Shown: positions 48,240 to 59,232 of the stretch, in pieces | Position numbering within the stretch: the first letter of the stretch is position 1 | Layout: each line of letters starts with the position of its first letter | Assembly (NCBI GenBank): GCA_007922305.1 | Contig: ML677334.1 | Span: forward strand, 23,105,480 to 23,169,479 | DNA from: Dermatemys mawii | Lineage: Eukaryota > Chordata > Testudines > Dermatemydidae | Reading direction: 5' to 3' | Length of the DNA: 64,000 bases | The notes under the pieces: model-generated | Databases searched by the model: none | Seen by the model: only the letters and a program-made list of their open reading frames with translations | What the model was told of the DNA's origin: nothing | Translations under genes and position numbers: made by a program

Positions 48240-50018
48240 TGGTTTTGTTTCTCTCTCTTTCCAGGAAGGCGTTCACCTCTAGCAGGGGGCTCCATCCCAT
48301 GATGTGTAACATACCTGGGCTGCTGCACACAGGACAGGCTAGAATGCCTATTATATAGAATGCCTATATTCCATGGCAGGTAAACTTAGAGATTGTGAGC
48401 ACCAAAGAGCCTGAACATAACTTTGAATGTAGGACAGATTGTCATTGGGATCCAGATTTTTCAATTTGAGCTCATATTTATTAAAAAGCTTGCATAATGG
48501 TTTCACCCTGCTGGTACTGTAAATGGTGTTATTGCAGACAGGCAATGGAAATTGCCTGTCAGCTAATTCAGAGTTGCTGCTTCTTTAGGATTTGAGGCCT
48601 TTTACTCTTCCATTCGCAGGACAGTGTCACCACACCATAACAAAGAAATGTAGGGCTTGTTCAGATTAGTGACATTGGCACAGGTGTAACGTCATCAATG
48701 CAGAGCAAACTCCTAATATAGACCCTCTACACCAGTCCAAGCCATGGCTGAGCTGTACCATGTAGTTAACCCAGTGGAAAAAGACTCTCATATGTGCAGA
48801 GGTGTAGATAATACAGTGGTAAGTGCCATAGACATACAGGTTAAAAAAAGATCAAGAGGGACAGAGAGTGACAGACAGAAGTGTGTGATTTTAAAAAATG
48901 ATTTAACAGCCATAATTCATTAATACAGGTTGCCAACTACCTATCTGGAAAACAGAACATACTTCCTGGGGCAGCATCCACTATAATCATTTAAGTCCTG
49001 TAAACTCTGATGCATGCACAAAAAAAAATTCTGCTAAGTTTCTGTCCCCTTTTCTGCAGCTTTGCCTTTCTTTAAGAGTTACGACTGAGATACGTTTTGA
49101 GAATATCAACTCAAAGCTCAGAGGAAACTATGCTCTTTGGAATTTATGTCACACTTCTCATTTTTTAGCCCCTCTATTTCTTTGTAAGATATCCCAACGG
49201 GAAATAACAAAAAAAAATCTTTGGTTTTTTCAGGGATCTTAAAAGAGACATAAGAAAGATGAAATGACCATCAACACTTCCTAGAGCGGGGGAAGGATTG
49301 GGAAACAGAGAAGATTCATGGCTAGGTCTTAATGCATCAGCTTCTCTCCACACATTCAAAACCCACATGAACACCAGAACCTATGCAGGCAGAGGCCTTG
49401 TGATCTTGAGTAGTGTTTAAATTTTTAAACAGTCTTCTAATGGAAACAGATATCTTACTAAAGGCTCTCCTAGTCCCCATTTACCAACATAATGTTCACA
49501 CCGCCTCAGCCTACTGAGATTCTCTTTTCTATCATTAGAATCATTCCCCCTTCTAGTTTCTGTGAGGCAAACATCAGACACCAAACCCAGAAAGGTGTCA
49601 CTGTTTCCCAGGAGGGATCTCCATTTGGTCCACCCACATGGAATTGCTTCACTAATGGTTCCAAATTCATCACCAGCTGCACATTGTCAATTCTCCTCCT
49701 CCCGGATGGGGCAGGTTTCTTTTTAACTCTTCTAATTCTACTTGACTCATGAAGCCATTACTTGGTTCTGTTCAGGGGCTCAGTGAGCAGGAGACACAAG
49801 AGACTCCTTTGTTCTTCCAAGGAACCTTTTAGGGGCCAAAAACACCTCACCCTCCACAAAGCTCAAGTGAACAGGATTTGTGCCAGGGAATTCTGTGGAA
49901 GGAGTCCTCCCTACTAGGCCATGCTACACCAGTACAGCAGCTCTACAGCTGCTACTGAAGCTCCTAGCCTGATGCAGTATTTGCTGTTACCCTTATATAT
50001 AGCTGGTTTGGATTCATA
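48240..50018. other. Unannotated; possible diverged MITE at 48652-48842
   Basis: The 48652-48842 segment has weak terminal symmetry (AGGGCTTGTTCAGATTAGTG against, reverse complemented, CCTGTATGTCTATGGCAC) of the Harbinger MITE type. Otherwise nothing is recognised. Confidence 0.3.
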
Positions 50019-50726
50019 GGGTAGGTCTACACTGCAAAGTAAGGCCAGGGTTAGTGGGCCTTGAGTCAGTGGACCTAGGTTAGGGAACCCTGGGCTTGAG
50101 TGTCTACACTCTCTTTTAACCCTATGTTAAGACTTTTCTAACCTCTGCTCAAACCTAGGGCTCTGGTGTGACTGGCATCCAAGTCAAAATAACTATATCC
50201 CAGAGCATCCCCCCACCTTGAAATGTGGCATCTCCAGCCCTAGGACTGAGGTGCACTGTACTGCCCGCTCTGCACATTACCAGGAAGCAGCTCACTTTGC
50301 TTGATCAGTTCGCTTTCCAGTGCAAACCTAGGAGGCTCTCTGATTTTGCAGATCTGTGATCAGAAGAGAATAGGCTAATGCAGACCCGAGCTGCTGCTGT
50401 TCGCCAAGGGGTTGGGTAGGGCGGCTTCTGTTTTCGATAGAGTGGGTTGAAGATTTTTGGGAATGGACTAAGGAAGTTGTCCCATGTAACTGTGGATTGC
50501 ATCAGGCTGACTCCCAGGACCCGAATCAAGTGGGGTTGCATCTACAAAGCAATAGAACTTGGAATCCTGGACCCTTGGTTAACTTGAGCTTGGACCCTTC
50601 AGCTCCAGAAGGTCATAGGACCGTGGGTCCGATCCCTGGGTTAGCACACTTGCAGTGTAGATGCAAGGGAGGTTAGGCTTGAGCTTGGGCTCATGCAAGG
50701 GCTCACATTGCAGTGTAGACATACCC
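50019..50726. mobile_element. Harbinger-like element, 708 bp, non-autonomous
   Basis: The termini are GGGTAGGTCTACACTGCAA and, reverse complemented, GGGTATGTCTACACTGCAA, 18 of 19 identical. Subterminal regions carry further inverted words. Flanking triplets do not match clearly. No transposase or Myb-like frame is convincing. Confidence 0.65.
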
Positions 50727-51386
50727 TCACATTGTCCCACTCATCGTATTCCCACCCTCTTATAGCCCTCTCCCCGCACCACCACCTCTATGAGGTTGCA
50801 GATGCTGGCCCCACGGAGTACGGTCATCTGCCTGCTGAAGTTCTGTCCTACAGTGGCCTGGTCCTCTCTGCAGCTGAACCACAGCAGTTCTGCTACCTAT
50901 GGAGCCATAGGGCCCTATGCATGCATGGGAGAGGATGGGAAGATGGAGGAATGATATAGTTTAAACACTTTTCTGTTTTAAATGCAACTTTAAAAAAAGA
51001 GCAATGGTCAAAGTGTTGCTTCATCCATTATGCAAAGATGCAAACCAAAGGGATAAATAAAATTAGTGGTTTGAACTGCAAATGGACTGAATATTTCTTA
51101 AAATAGGAAAATCAACATCAGCTTTTTCTTTGTTTTTAACACACACCCTGTTACTTCCTCTCTCCTCTCTGCTGCCTTCAGTTTCTCAAGCTGTTCAACA
51201 ATAGGGAGGCCTTGCTCATAACAGGCCTTGCTCTACCCCTGAAAATAGCCGTGACAAATAGGTGGACAGTTTTAGTTTTAGTGTTGTGGTAATTAAGGAT
51301 ATTGAAGTTATTGAGAAAAAGGATGCCACACAAAAAGCTACATAACGATCTTAATGGCAACTGAAGGTTATAAGCGATTAGGTTCA
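50727..51386. other. Unannotated sequence
   Basis: Nothing recognised. Confidence 0.4.
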
Positions 51387-51394
51387 ATCTAGGT

Positions 51395-51523
51395 CAGTGG
51401 TTTTCAAGCGGTGGTCTGAGGATCCCTGGAGGGTCCACAGATTATGTCTATTTTCAAAGGGGTCCACACCTCCATTCAAATTTTTTTAGCGGTCCACAAA
51501 TGAAAAAAGGTTGAAAACCACTA
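51395..51523. mobile_element. hAT MITE, 129 bp
   Basis: The left end is CAGTGGTTTTCAAGC and the right end reverse complemented is TAGTGGTTTTCAACC. The flanks ATCTAGGT (51387-51394) and ATCTTGAT (51524-51531) match at 6 of 8. The interior repeats GGTCCACA words. Confidence 0.65.
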
Positions 51524-51998
51524 ATCTTGATGTTCTTTTGGTGGCTGAGGGTAAGTATAAACATTGTTTTTGTATCAGTTACTTCAATGGCATTAATGCA
51601 TAAAATGAATGTGGCTGATACGGAAAGTGTAAACAGTCTTAAAAGTGACCTGAAAAAGGAAATGGAGGGGGATTACTCATATTTACTACTTTATGATGAT
51701 TGTTCGGAGTTAAATGAAGCACTTGCATGAATAACTGAAGAAGGTCAAGAGCAAAGGGGGCTGCGAACTCTTGCCACATGCAGTGCCACTGACAGGCTGG
51801 TAAGAGTCAGCGTTGGCATAAGCAAAGCTGAACGAGTGGACAGCGATTATACAGACACACAGCTACTGGTATACCAAGAGCACACTAGCATAGTAATGAC
51901 TGAGAAACAGATCATGGGCTCATAGGACTGGAAGGGACCTTGAGAGATCATCTAGTCCAGTTCCCTGCACTCATGGCAGGTCTAAGTATTATCTAGAG

Positions 51999-52214
51999 CA
52001 GTGCTACTCAAAGTGGTGGTCCGCGGACCGGTGCCAGTCGCGAGCCATCAGCTGCCAGTCTGCAGCGAGTTTCCAGGAAAGAAAGATTTTCTGATCTGAT
52101 GTGCTACGTGCCTATGTGAATACGATACTAATATGGCACAAATATGGTACTGGTCCCTTGCACACTGGAAAAAAAATTGCCGGTTCGCTACATCAGATAG
52201 TTTGAGAAGCACTG
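51999..52214. mobile_element. hAT MITE inserted in CR1 (216 bp)
   Basis: The termini are CAGTGCTACTCAAA and, reverse complemented, CAGTGCTTCTCAAA. The 8-bp duplication ATCTAGAG is perfect (51991-51998 and 52215-52222). The interior contains GGTCCGCGGACCGGTGCC. Confidence 0.9.
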
Positions 52215-52273
52215 ATCTAGAGCATCCCTGACAGCTGTTTGTCTAACCTGCTCTTTAAAATATCCAGTGATGG

Positions 52274-53350
52274 TGTGATGTTATTGACGGAATCTGTAAC
52301 TGTATAGATCGCTGTTGCAACCACTGTTATATATTTGCAGTAAATATTGTATAAAAGGTTGTCGTGTGAGATGTCTAAGACAAGGGAATGGTTTGCTGGT
52401 TATGATTATGCTGTCTATATGTGTGTAGTATTTTTGTTGTTGAAGTTATGAATATTGGCTCTATACTGTCTGTATTTCAAACTTATGCTATGCTTCCGGG
52501 GTGACACCCCAGACAAGTTGTGTCAGCTCTGCCTAGCCTGTTTGATGGCCCATTAAGGACCATCAGCTATACAACTGACCCACTGAGAGAAGGCACATAT
52601 ACCTCGTGACTCAAAGTCTGCAGGGACTTTCCCATGTGACTCCAAACTCCATTTTGCTGTAATTTTCCACAGTAAGAACAAAGAGATGTTCTTATACCTG
52701 GAAAAAACTATAAAAGGCTGATGCCTCATCTCCATCTTGTCTTCAATCCTGCTTCTTACCTCTGGAGAGACTTTGCTACAAACTGAAACTTTGGACAAAG
52801 GACTGAATGACCCATCTCAATTGTGGATATACTCCAGAGACTTGATTTGAACCTGCAGCTTATTTCATCACTGCTACAAGTCTGAACCAAAAACTTTGCC
52901 ATTACTGTATGTAATTGATTCCATTTAACCAATTCTAGCTCAAATATATATCTTTTTCCTTTTATGAATAAACCTTTAGATTTTTAGATTCTAAAGGATT
53001 GGTAACAGTGTGATTTATGGGTAAGATCTGATTTGTATATTGACCTGGGTCTGGGGCTTGGTCCTTTGGGATCGAGAGAACCCTTTTTCTTTTACTGGGG
53101 TGTTGGTTTTCATAACCATTTGTCCGCAAAATAAGTGGCACTGGTGGTGATACTGGGAAACTGGAGTGTCTAAGGGAACTACTTGTGTGACTTATGGTTA
53201 GCCATTGGGGTAAAAGCAAAGTCCTCTTTGGCTGGCTGGTTTGGTTTGCCTTAGAGGTGGAAAAACCCCAGCTTTGGGTTATAACTGCTTTACTTTAAGC
53301 AATGTGTCTTAAATTGACACTCTCAGTTGCGTCCCACAAAAACAGTCACA
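52274..53350 (+). mobile_element. Solo LTR inserted in CR1 (1077 bp)
   Basis: Runs from TGTGATGTTA to CAGTCACA and is flanked by a perfect 5-bp duplication GATGG (52269-52273 and 53351-53355). CTATAAAAGG at about 52709 fits a TATA box and AATAAA at about 52966 a polyadenylation signal, giving plus orientation and placing U3, R and U5 in the usual order. No internal sequence or coding remnant remains. Confidence 0.85.
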
Positions 53351-53830
53351 GATGGAGATTCCACAACCTCCCTAAGCAATTTATTCCATTGCTTAACCAC
53401 CCTGACAGTTAGGAATTTTTTCCTACTGTCCAACCTAAATCTCACTTGTTGCAATTTAAGATTATTGCTTCATGTCTTATCCTCAGAAGTTAATGAGAAC
53501 AATTTTTCTCTCTCCTCCTTGTAACAACCTTTTACATACTTGAATGAGATGTCTATCTGTGAGCTTCCCTGTACATATCTACTCTATACTTACCCAGGAT
53601 CTTCCTCACTCATGAGCAAAAACTGAGCTTTGCAACATTGCACCAAATGTTTATGGTGATTTGGAGATGTTTATTATTTACTATAATCTCAGCCAGAGCT
53701 CAGAGCTGCCCTGCGGAGCAGCCTACGTTTTATCCACCACATGACTCTGTTTTCAGCAATTCTAACAAGGACTTCTGTCACTAGTGACAGGTCTGAACTA
53801 TGTTCTGTGAAGTAGGTGATGAGTTACAAT

Positions 53831-54147
53831 CAGCGGTTCTCAAACTTTTGTGTTCCGCAACCCATTTTTCCCATGCTGACTCCTGTTGCGGCCCAGGGGT
53901 ATGTCTGCCAAAATGCTGCCAAATTGAATTCCTCCGGTTTTGACGGTTGCACACCATTGCTGTCTGTGTCTGCCACAGACAGGAATGGTGTGAAACCGCC
54001 AACACCGGAAGCTATCACTTTGGTGGCTTTTTGGCGGATGCAGTCCCACGCTTTGAGCTGCCACTGAAATGCCGCAGAATGCACTGGCACTCATGACACC
54101 CCTCCCCCCCCGGAATCGCTCTGCGACCCTCAGTTTGAGAACCACTG
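53831..54147. mobile_element. Palindromic hAT MITE, 317 bp
   Basis: The left end is CAGCGGTTCTCAAACTT and the right end reverse complemented is CAGTGGTTCTCAAACTG. The flanks AGTTACAAT and AGTTACATT are similar. The centre forms a strong hairpin (the 53931-53972 region pairs with 53978-54009: ACACCATT and CTGTCTGTG against CACAGACAG and AATGGTGT). Confidence 0.75.
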
Positions 54148-54420
54148 AGTTACATTAAAAAGGAAATTAATTTTCAAACCTGGAGTCCAGCTAGTTAAAC
54201 TTTTTTCAGAAATGCTGCATTTTATTGCATTTGCCTTAATGAAGAAGAAATACATTGACTTGGAGGAGAAGGGGAGGATCTTTCAGCCACTTTTTCTCTG
54301 TCAATCCATGGGTGGTTATAGAGGAAACAGTGGAATAAAAACATTTAGCTGAATTAGCTTCCATCTGCTCTGATGTTGTTGGTTTTGCTGTTACTTTAAA
54401 CCATGATTGGAGGACTTCAA

Positions 54421-54532
54421 TAGCTCAGACATAGGTGAGAGGTTTATTGCAGGAGTGGATGGTTGAGATGCAGGCGGTCAGACTAGATGATCATAATGGT
54501 TCCTTCTAACCTTAAAGTTTATGAGTCTATTT
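54421..54532 (+). mobile_element. CR1 LINE 3' end
   Basis: GTCAGACTAGATGATCATAA followed by GGTTCCTTCTAACCTTAAAG and TATGAGTCTAT is the sense-orientation CR1 3' terminus (GACTAGATGACC...TAAAGTCTATGA type). Confidence 0.75.
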
Positions 54533-54831
54533 ACTGCTATACTGTAGCTGAGAACTAATCAGGCCTACTTCTAATGCAATGCTGTGCATATGACATCCTT
54601 ATTAAGTCCAAGAATAAGCTAAATAGCCAGTAGCCCAAATACTGTGTTCTCAGAATTCTGTCCTGGAATGTTTACAGAGAGGTATCTCTCTTCTCTCTTC
54701 CATTCCCTCAGACTGCAACAGATTCCCATCCTTTCCACACAATCTCCACAAAGTTTCTTCCCCTGATTTTACTCTGACAGACATAACAGAATGGCAGTTT
54801 CCACCACTCTGTTGGATTTTGTCTGTATAGA

Positions 54832-54965
54832 ATGGAAGCTCTTTGGGGCAGGGACTGTCTCTTAAAATATATATTTACAGCACAACGGGGGCCATATCTC
54901 AGCCTGGGCCTCTACATGATATTATAATAAAATAATAAAAACAATCTATTAAAATAATGCAATCT
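54832..54965 (+). repeat. Old interspersed repeat with AATA-rich tail
   Basis: GAAGCTCTTTGGGGCAGGGA, then TTACAGCACAACGGGGGCC and GGGCCTCTACATGATATTAT ending in AATAAAATAATAAAA matches a common turtle repeat, probably LINE-derived. Confidence 0.5.
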
Positions 54966-55762
54966 CTGAGTTCTCTTACAGTCTAACATGCTTATGAGTT
55001 AGGGTGACCTACTACATTTAACAAAAGGAGCTGCAGAGTGCCATTTAAAGTGGGGGACAATGGATTTCCCCCCTCAGCTGACCCTCCTCTTCCCCTCTCA
55101 AGTGCCCTTTTCGCCAGCAACCTGACTACCTCCTCACCAGCTTAGGAGCCCCTACACCCAAACCAAATTTGAATGAGTGGTGTAACCCGAGCTTCCATCT
55201 GTTCTGATGTGCGTGAGGTTGCTGTGCCACTCAGGTTTGGCCGGGCCAAACAGTGGTCAGGCCCTGGCCCAGGGGCTCCATCTGGGTGCACAGCCTGTGT
55301 TTCAACGAAATAAAGAAAAACTATATGGAAGACACAGGAGAAGTTTTTTTTTTTTTTTTGAAGGGTCACCACACCACAATGTGTTAATCCTAGTATGAAA
55401 ATCATCCTATTTGCATCTCCGTGCAGGATCCTTTGCATGAATATTGCTTGAAACCATACTTTGATCTGATCAAATGCCTCTTAGTAGTTCCTTACTGGAT
55501 GCGTAAGGAAGCCGCGAATTGTCTGATGCAAGGACTTCACAGGATGGGATTGCCTAGAGGGTTTTTTTATTTTTATTTTGTTGAGAGAAAAAATATAGGA
55601 AAAAAAAAATAAAAAACCCAAAGCAACTTCACTTTACAGGCCTTTGACACTGTGTGTACTTGCAGAATGGTTGGCAATAGCACATGGAAGTTGTAAAAAA
55701 CAAAAAAATCTGTACTCAAATACATCTCAAATCCATAGCTATATAGGCACATTAGTATAGGG

Positions 55763-56354
55763 CAGTGGCGTAGCTGGGCTGCTCCCCCTGAGCCCAGAAT
55801 TCCAAAAGTGGCTCCTTTTCAACTGTTAACTTTGTTTTTAAAAATTATTTTTTTCCCTTGCACAAGTTAAAACATCAGACATGTATTCAGACATCACTGA
55901 CAGTCAATCCAAACTTGTGCATGAGTTTCTTTCATTTAAAAACATAGATATGATGAGCACTAGCAATCAAGCAAATTCATGTGAAAAGAAACTGACCATC
56001 AACAGTGTACTAAAAGTCATGATCGCCAATGACATGTGTTCCATTTTTCCTAACCTTTCTACTTTGTACTGCTTTTTTATGACCTTGCCAATAAGCAGCG
56101 CAGTTGCGGAACGATCTTTTAGCCGACGGCAATTCATTACGTCCTACCTGCATACAGTAATGGGAGAAGAAAGATTGTACAAAATAACACAAGTACTTAT
56201 TCTGAAACTATTATCTTCTGAGTGTTTTTATTTTAAACACAAAATAAATATCTGTAATAAATTCATTTATTCTGTGTGTGAAGTGGTGCCCTTTTTTCTT
56301 TTTTTTTTTTTTGGTGCTCGCTCCCTCTGATGTTAAAACCGGGCTATACCACTG
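55763..56354 (+). mobile_element. hAT element remnant with transposase tail (592 bp)
   Basis: The termini are CAGTGGCGTAGCTGGG and, reverse complemented, CAGTGGTATAGCCCGG. The 8-bp flanks GTATAGGG (55755-55762) and GTACAGGC (56355-56362) match at 6 of 8. It retains only the 3' part of the transposase gene plus both ends, so it is an internal-deletion derivative. Confidence 0.8.
55881..56330 (+). pseudogene. hAT transposase C-terminal dimerisation domain (truncated)
   Basis: The 149-codon frame contains FPNLSTLYCFFMTLPISSAV followed directly by AERSFSRRQFITSYL, the diagnostic core of the hAT C-terminal dimerisation region (usually LPISSA-AERSFS-LKLIKSYLRS). It resembles ZMYM-like/DUF4371-associated hAT transposases. 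The N-terminal BED zinc finger and the catalytic DDE region are missing; only about the last fifth remains. The last roughly 20 codons run out into the element's 3' non-coding end. It has no transposase activity but may derive from the autonomous parent of this MITE. Confidence 0.75.
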
Positions 56355-56667
56355 GTACAGGCACACCCAGTGGCAGAAAAGAAAGAGATATGTCTTCCCT
56401 GTCCAGCTTTTTACTATAGTAAAGATGTCTCCATTCACGTAGATGCAAGACAAAAAGGTTACCTACCTTTTGTAACTGTTGTTCTTGAGATGTGTTGTTC
56501 GTCTCCTTTTCATTTTAGGTGTGTGCGCACCCACGTCCTCAGTTGTTAGAGATTTCTGCCTTTGCAGTATTTGTAGGGCTGACTGCAGCACCTGCTGGAG
56601 TGGTGCTCCCATGCGGCGGTATATCAGGCGCCTCCAGCCCTACGCCCTCTCAGTTCTTTCTTGCCAG

Positions 56668-57955
56668 TGTAACCCTTCTGCCCATCAGAGTTGGCAGCAA
56701 CAAGGGCCGGGTTCAGTATCCAGGGGTTCCATTCCAATAGCACAATACAAAAACCGGCTCGAGCCCCCACCCAGTGACCTGGGACAACCATATACCACCC
56801 CTCTGGGCATCTGTAAGAGACAATACTTCCCCTCTCGCAAGCACAAAGTCTGAGTGTACCAAAAGCCTTTTAATAACAGGGAGAACCAATGTGGCATAAT
56901 ATTGGGGAAACACCACAAACAAGGTTAATAAACCAAACCATGAACCAGGAGCTCCCTCCCAGCAAATAGGCCGTGGCCTTCCCTTTAGCTCTTGAGTTCC
57001 ACAACCCCAAAAAGTCACTCAATAGTCCCAAAAGTCCAACAGCCCAAGAGTCTCTGTTCTTGGTCAGTGCAGAGTTCAAAAGTCACTCGGCAGAATCTTA
57101 CCTCCCAGCCTGGGTGGAAATGGAGGGTGGGGCAAGGGGCACCTTACGTGGTCCGAGGCCGACTGCACTGCCTCCCTGTGGGGTTCCGCTGCAGCCCTCA
57201 CCGCAATCCGCTCTGCTCTGCTGGCCATCCCACGAAGTGCTCTGCTCACCGATACTCAAACCGCTCTGCAGCGCCAGTCACTCCACTAGCTCGTCCTGCT
57301 AGCCGACACACGGACAGCTCTGCGGTGCCGGTCACTCCGTCAGCAGCACAAATGGCTCCGCTAGTCAACACACGGACTGCTCTGCTGCACCAGTCACTCC
57401 GCCAGCAGCACCAACTACTCCGCTAGCCCGTCCTGCTAGCCGACACATGGACAGCTCTGTGGTGCCGGTCACTCCGTCAGCAGCACAAATGGCTCCGCTA
57501 GTCGACACACAGACTGCTCTGCTGCGCCAGTCACTCCCCTAGCCATCCTGCTAGCCGACACACGGACAGCTCGGCTGCACCAGCCACTCTGCACTATTCT
57601 CAGGCCCCCCAACTTGAGACAGTGCTCAGTGATTTCTTTAGCTCTTAGGTGATTTCAGCTCTTAAGTGATTTCAGCATATAGCAGGGGAGCCTTAGTGCA
57701 GGTGCACCTGTGAGCCTAAAGTGATTTCAGCTCAGCAGCCTGAACCCAGGCTCCTAATGGAAGCAAAATTTAACTCTGACATTCCGCACTGGAGAGAGGC
57801 AGGGTGCAATAGGCCTGTGGGGCTCTCAGAAAAGGCCCTCACCAAAAGGTATAGGTGCTCGTCCCCAGCCTCTCTCGATCTCAGAGTGTTCTGAAATGCA
57901 TGGCCCTTGCCCAGTGAGTGCTACCTAGATGATGGCAGGTCCCTCCATCATAACA
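56668..57955. mobile_element. Solo LTR in DIRS element A (right limit uncertain)
   Basis: Starts TGTAACCCTTCTGCCCATCA, a start I associate with a turtle LTR, and a TG...CA end is possible at 57955 (...CCATCATAACA). No convincing target-site duplication supports that limit; an alternative right limit near 58159 would give CCAG on both sides. A minus-strand reading with an ATTAAA signal near 56870 is plausible, which would place the tandem repeats in U3. Contains a 137-bp tandem repeat at 57292-57600. Confidence 0.5.
57292..57600. repeat. 137-bp tandem repeat within the LTR
   Basis: Two and a half copies begin at 57292, 57429 and 57544 (CGTCCTGCTAGCCGACACA and variants). The third starts after 115 bp, so one copy has lost about 22 bp. 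Each unit is itself built of roughly 45-bp blocks with CTGCTGCACCAGTCACTCC words. Confidence 0.8.
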
Positions 57956-58375
57956 AGGGCCAAGTACGTGTCCATAGTCCTTCATTCACAAAATCAGGGT
58001 ATCATCACTTTATATTTCCTGCCTCAATAACATAGAAACTGGCTGAAGTGGCCATGTGGGCTGCTGTGGGCTCAGGCTAGGCGCACTGGGTGTGTCTATG
58101 CAAATTGATCAGCCCCAAAGTTATTTTCCATAACTCACTGCAATTCCCATAGTTCGCCACCAGATGTCAGAATATATCTCATTCCTGACACTGCTTACAT
58201 CAGTAACTCCGACAGCAGGGCAGAAGAATGGGAAATGGAATGGACATGAGCAACACATCTCGAAGAACAAGAGTTATGAAAGGCAGGTAACCATTCTTTC
58301 TTCTTTGGGTGCTTGCTCATGTCGATTCCATTCTAGGTGACTCACAAGCAGTATCCACAGAGGTGGGCTCACAGT

Positions 58376-58570
58376 TTACAGCTTAGCGGCTTGCAGTACT
58401 GCCCTACGGAAATCAACATTGTCCCGGGCCTGCTGGGTCAGTGCATAGTGGGATGTAAAAGTATGAACAGAAACCCAGGTGGTTACTTTACAGATGTCCT
58501 GGATAGGTACATGGGCAAGAAAGGCTGCCGAAGAGGCCTGCGCCGTGGTAGAGTGGACGGTGACAATCAC
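58376..58570 (-). pseudogene. Tyrosine recombinase C-terminal remnant (DIRS-type)
   Basis: The minus-strand frame ends with IQDICKVTTWVSVHTFTSHY and ALTQQARDNVDF. The W-x4-F-x2-HY pattern (W V S V H T F T S H Y) matches the C-terminal end of phage-integrase-like recombinases of DIRS/Ngaro retroelements, in which the final Tyr is the nucleophile. A further in-phase-like piece at 58783-58971 (HPAFLHNVVSEFHSSQDIY) precedes it on the same strand. The catalytic Arg/His boxes upstream are not intact. The product is non-functional; the identification rests on a short motif plus the inverted termini. Confidence 0.5.
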
Positions 58571-59232
58571 CGGGGGCAGACACCTTCACTTGGTCGTAGC
58601 AGAAGCAAATGCAGGCAGTGATCCAAGAAGAAATTATATGAGTGGATACCGAGCGTCCTTTTCATCCTGTCGGCCACCACAACGAACAATTGTGTCAATT
58701 TATGGAATGATTTGGGTCTATCCACATAGAAGGCCAGAGCCCTCCTGAAATCCAGGACATGTAGCCTGCATTCCTCTTCTAACTAATGCAGCTTAGGAAA
58801 GAAGACCAATAAGTAAATGTCCTGGCTCGAATGAAACTCAGACACTACGTTATGAAGAAAAGCCGGGTGTGGCCTTATCTGGACCTTGTCCTTGTAGAAG
58901 ACTGTGTATGGTGGCTCTGAGATGAGTGCCCAAATCCCAGCCCCTGGCAGGCCAATGTCACCCAATGTCACTGCAACCAGGAATGCAACCTTCCAGGAGA
59001 GGAGGGTTCTTTCATATTAGTTCAAATAGTCAGAAGTAAAGAAAGGGAAACTTGTTCTGGCAGAAAAGGGATGTTGTCCCTTTAAGGACTCCCTTCAAGG
59101 ATTTTTTAGAGATGTGATTTTATCATCTTCAGCAATACACTAATAAAATATTTTTAAAACAAATTTTAAATTTTAGACTAACTTGTTCTGCGTAAATATT
59201 ACAGTAATGCACAACTGGTTTTGGCACTAAAT

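Larger units (their letters stand above)
51911..53556 (-). mobile_element. CR1 LINE 3' fragment, interrupted twice
   Basis: Three pieces (51911-51998, 52215-52273 and 53351 to about 53556) join into one antisense CR1 3' end: CTCATAGGACTGGAAGGGAC, then GCATCCCTGACAGCTGTTTG, then GGAGATTCCACAACCTCC. The interruptions are a hAT MITE and an LTR, each with an exact duplication of CR1 sequence. The CR1 is therefore the oldest of the three layers. Confidence 0.8.
56457..58292 (+). mobile_element. DIRS-like element A with inverted termini, split by an LTR
   Basis: The first 45 bp (GGTTACCTACCTTTTGTAAC, then TGTTCTTGAGATGTGTTG) and the reverse complement of the last 45 bp (GGTTACCTGCCTTTCATAAC, then TTGTTCTTCGAGATGTGTTG) are inverted repeats, as in DIRS retroelements. 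The first about 210 bp are homologous to the opposite strand near 60840-60640 (element B), so it is the 5' end. No gag, RT or recombinase is seen. An LTR sits inside from 56668. Confidence 0.6.

Noticed and set aside
53327..53524. 65-codon plus-strand frame
   Set aside because: It is the antisense strand of a CR1 3' fragment.
56992..57426. 144-codon serine-rich frame
   Set aside because: It reads through the LTR and its tandem repeats; the low stop density is compositional.
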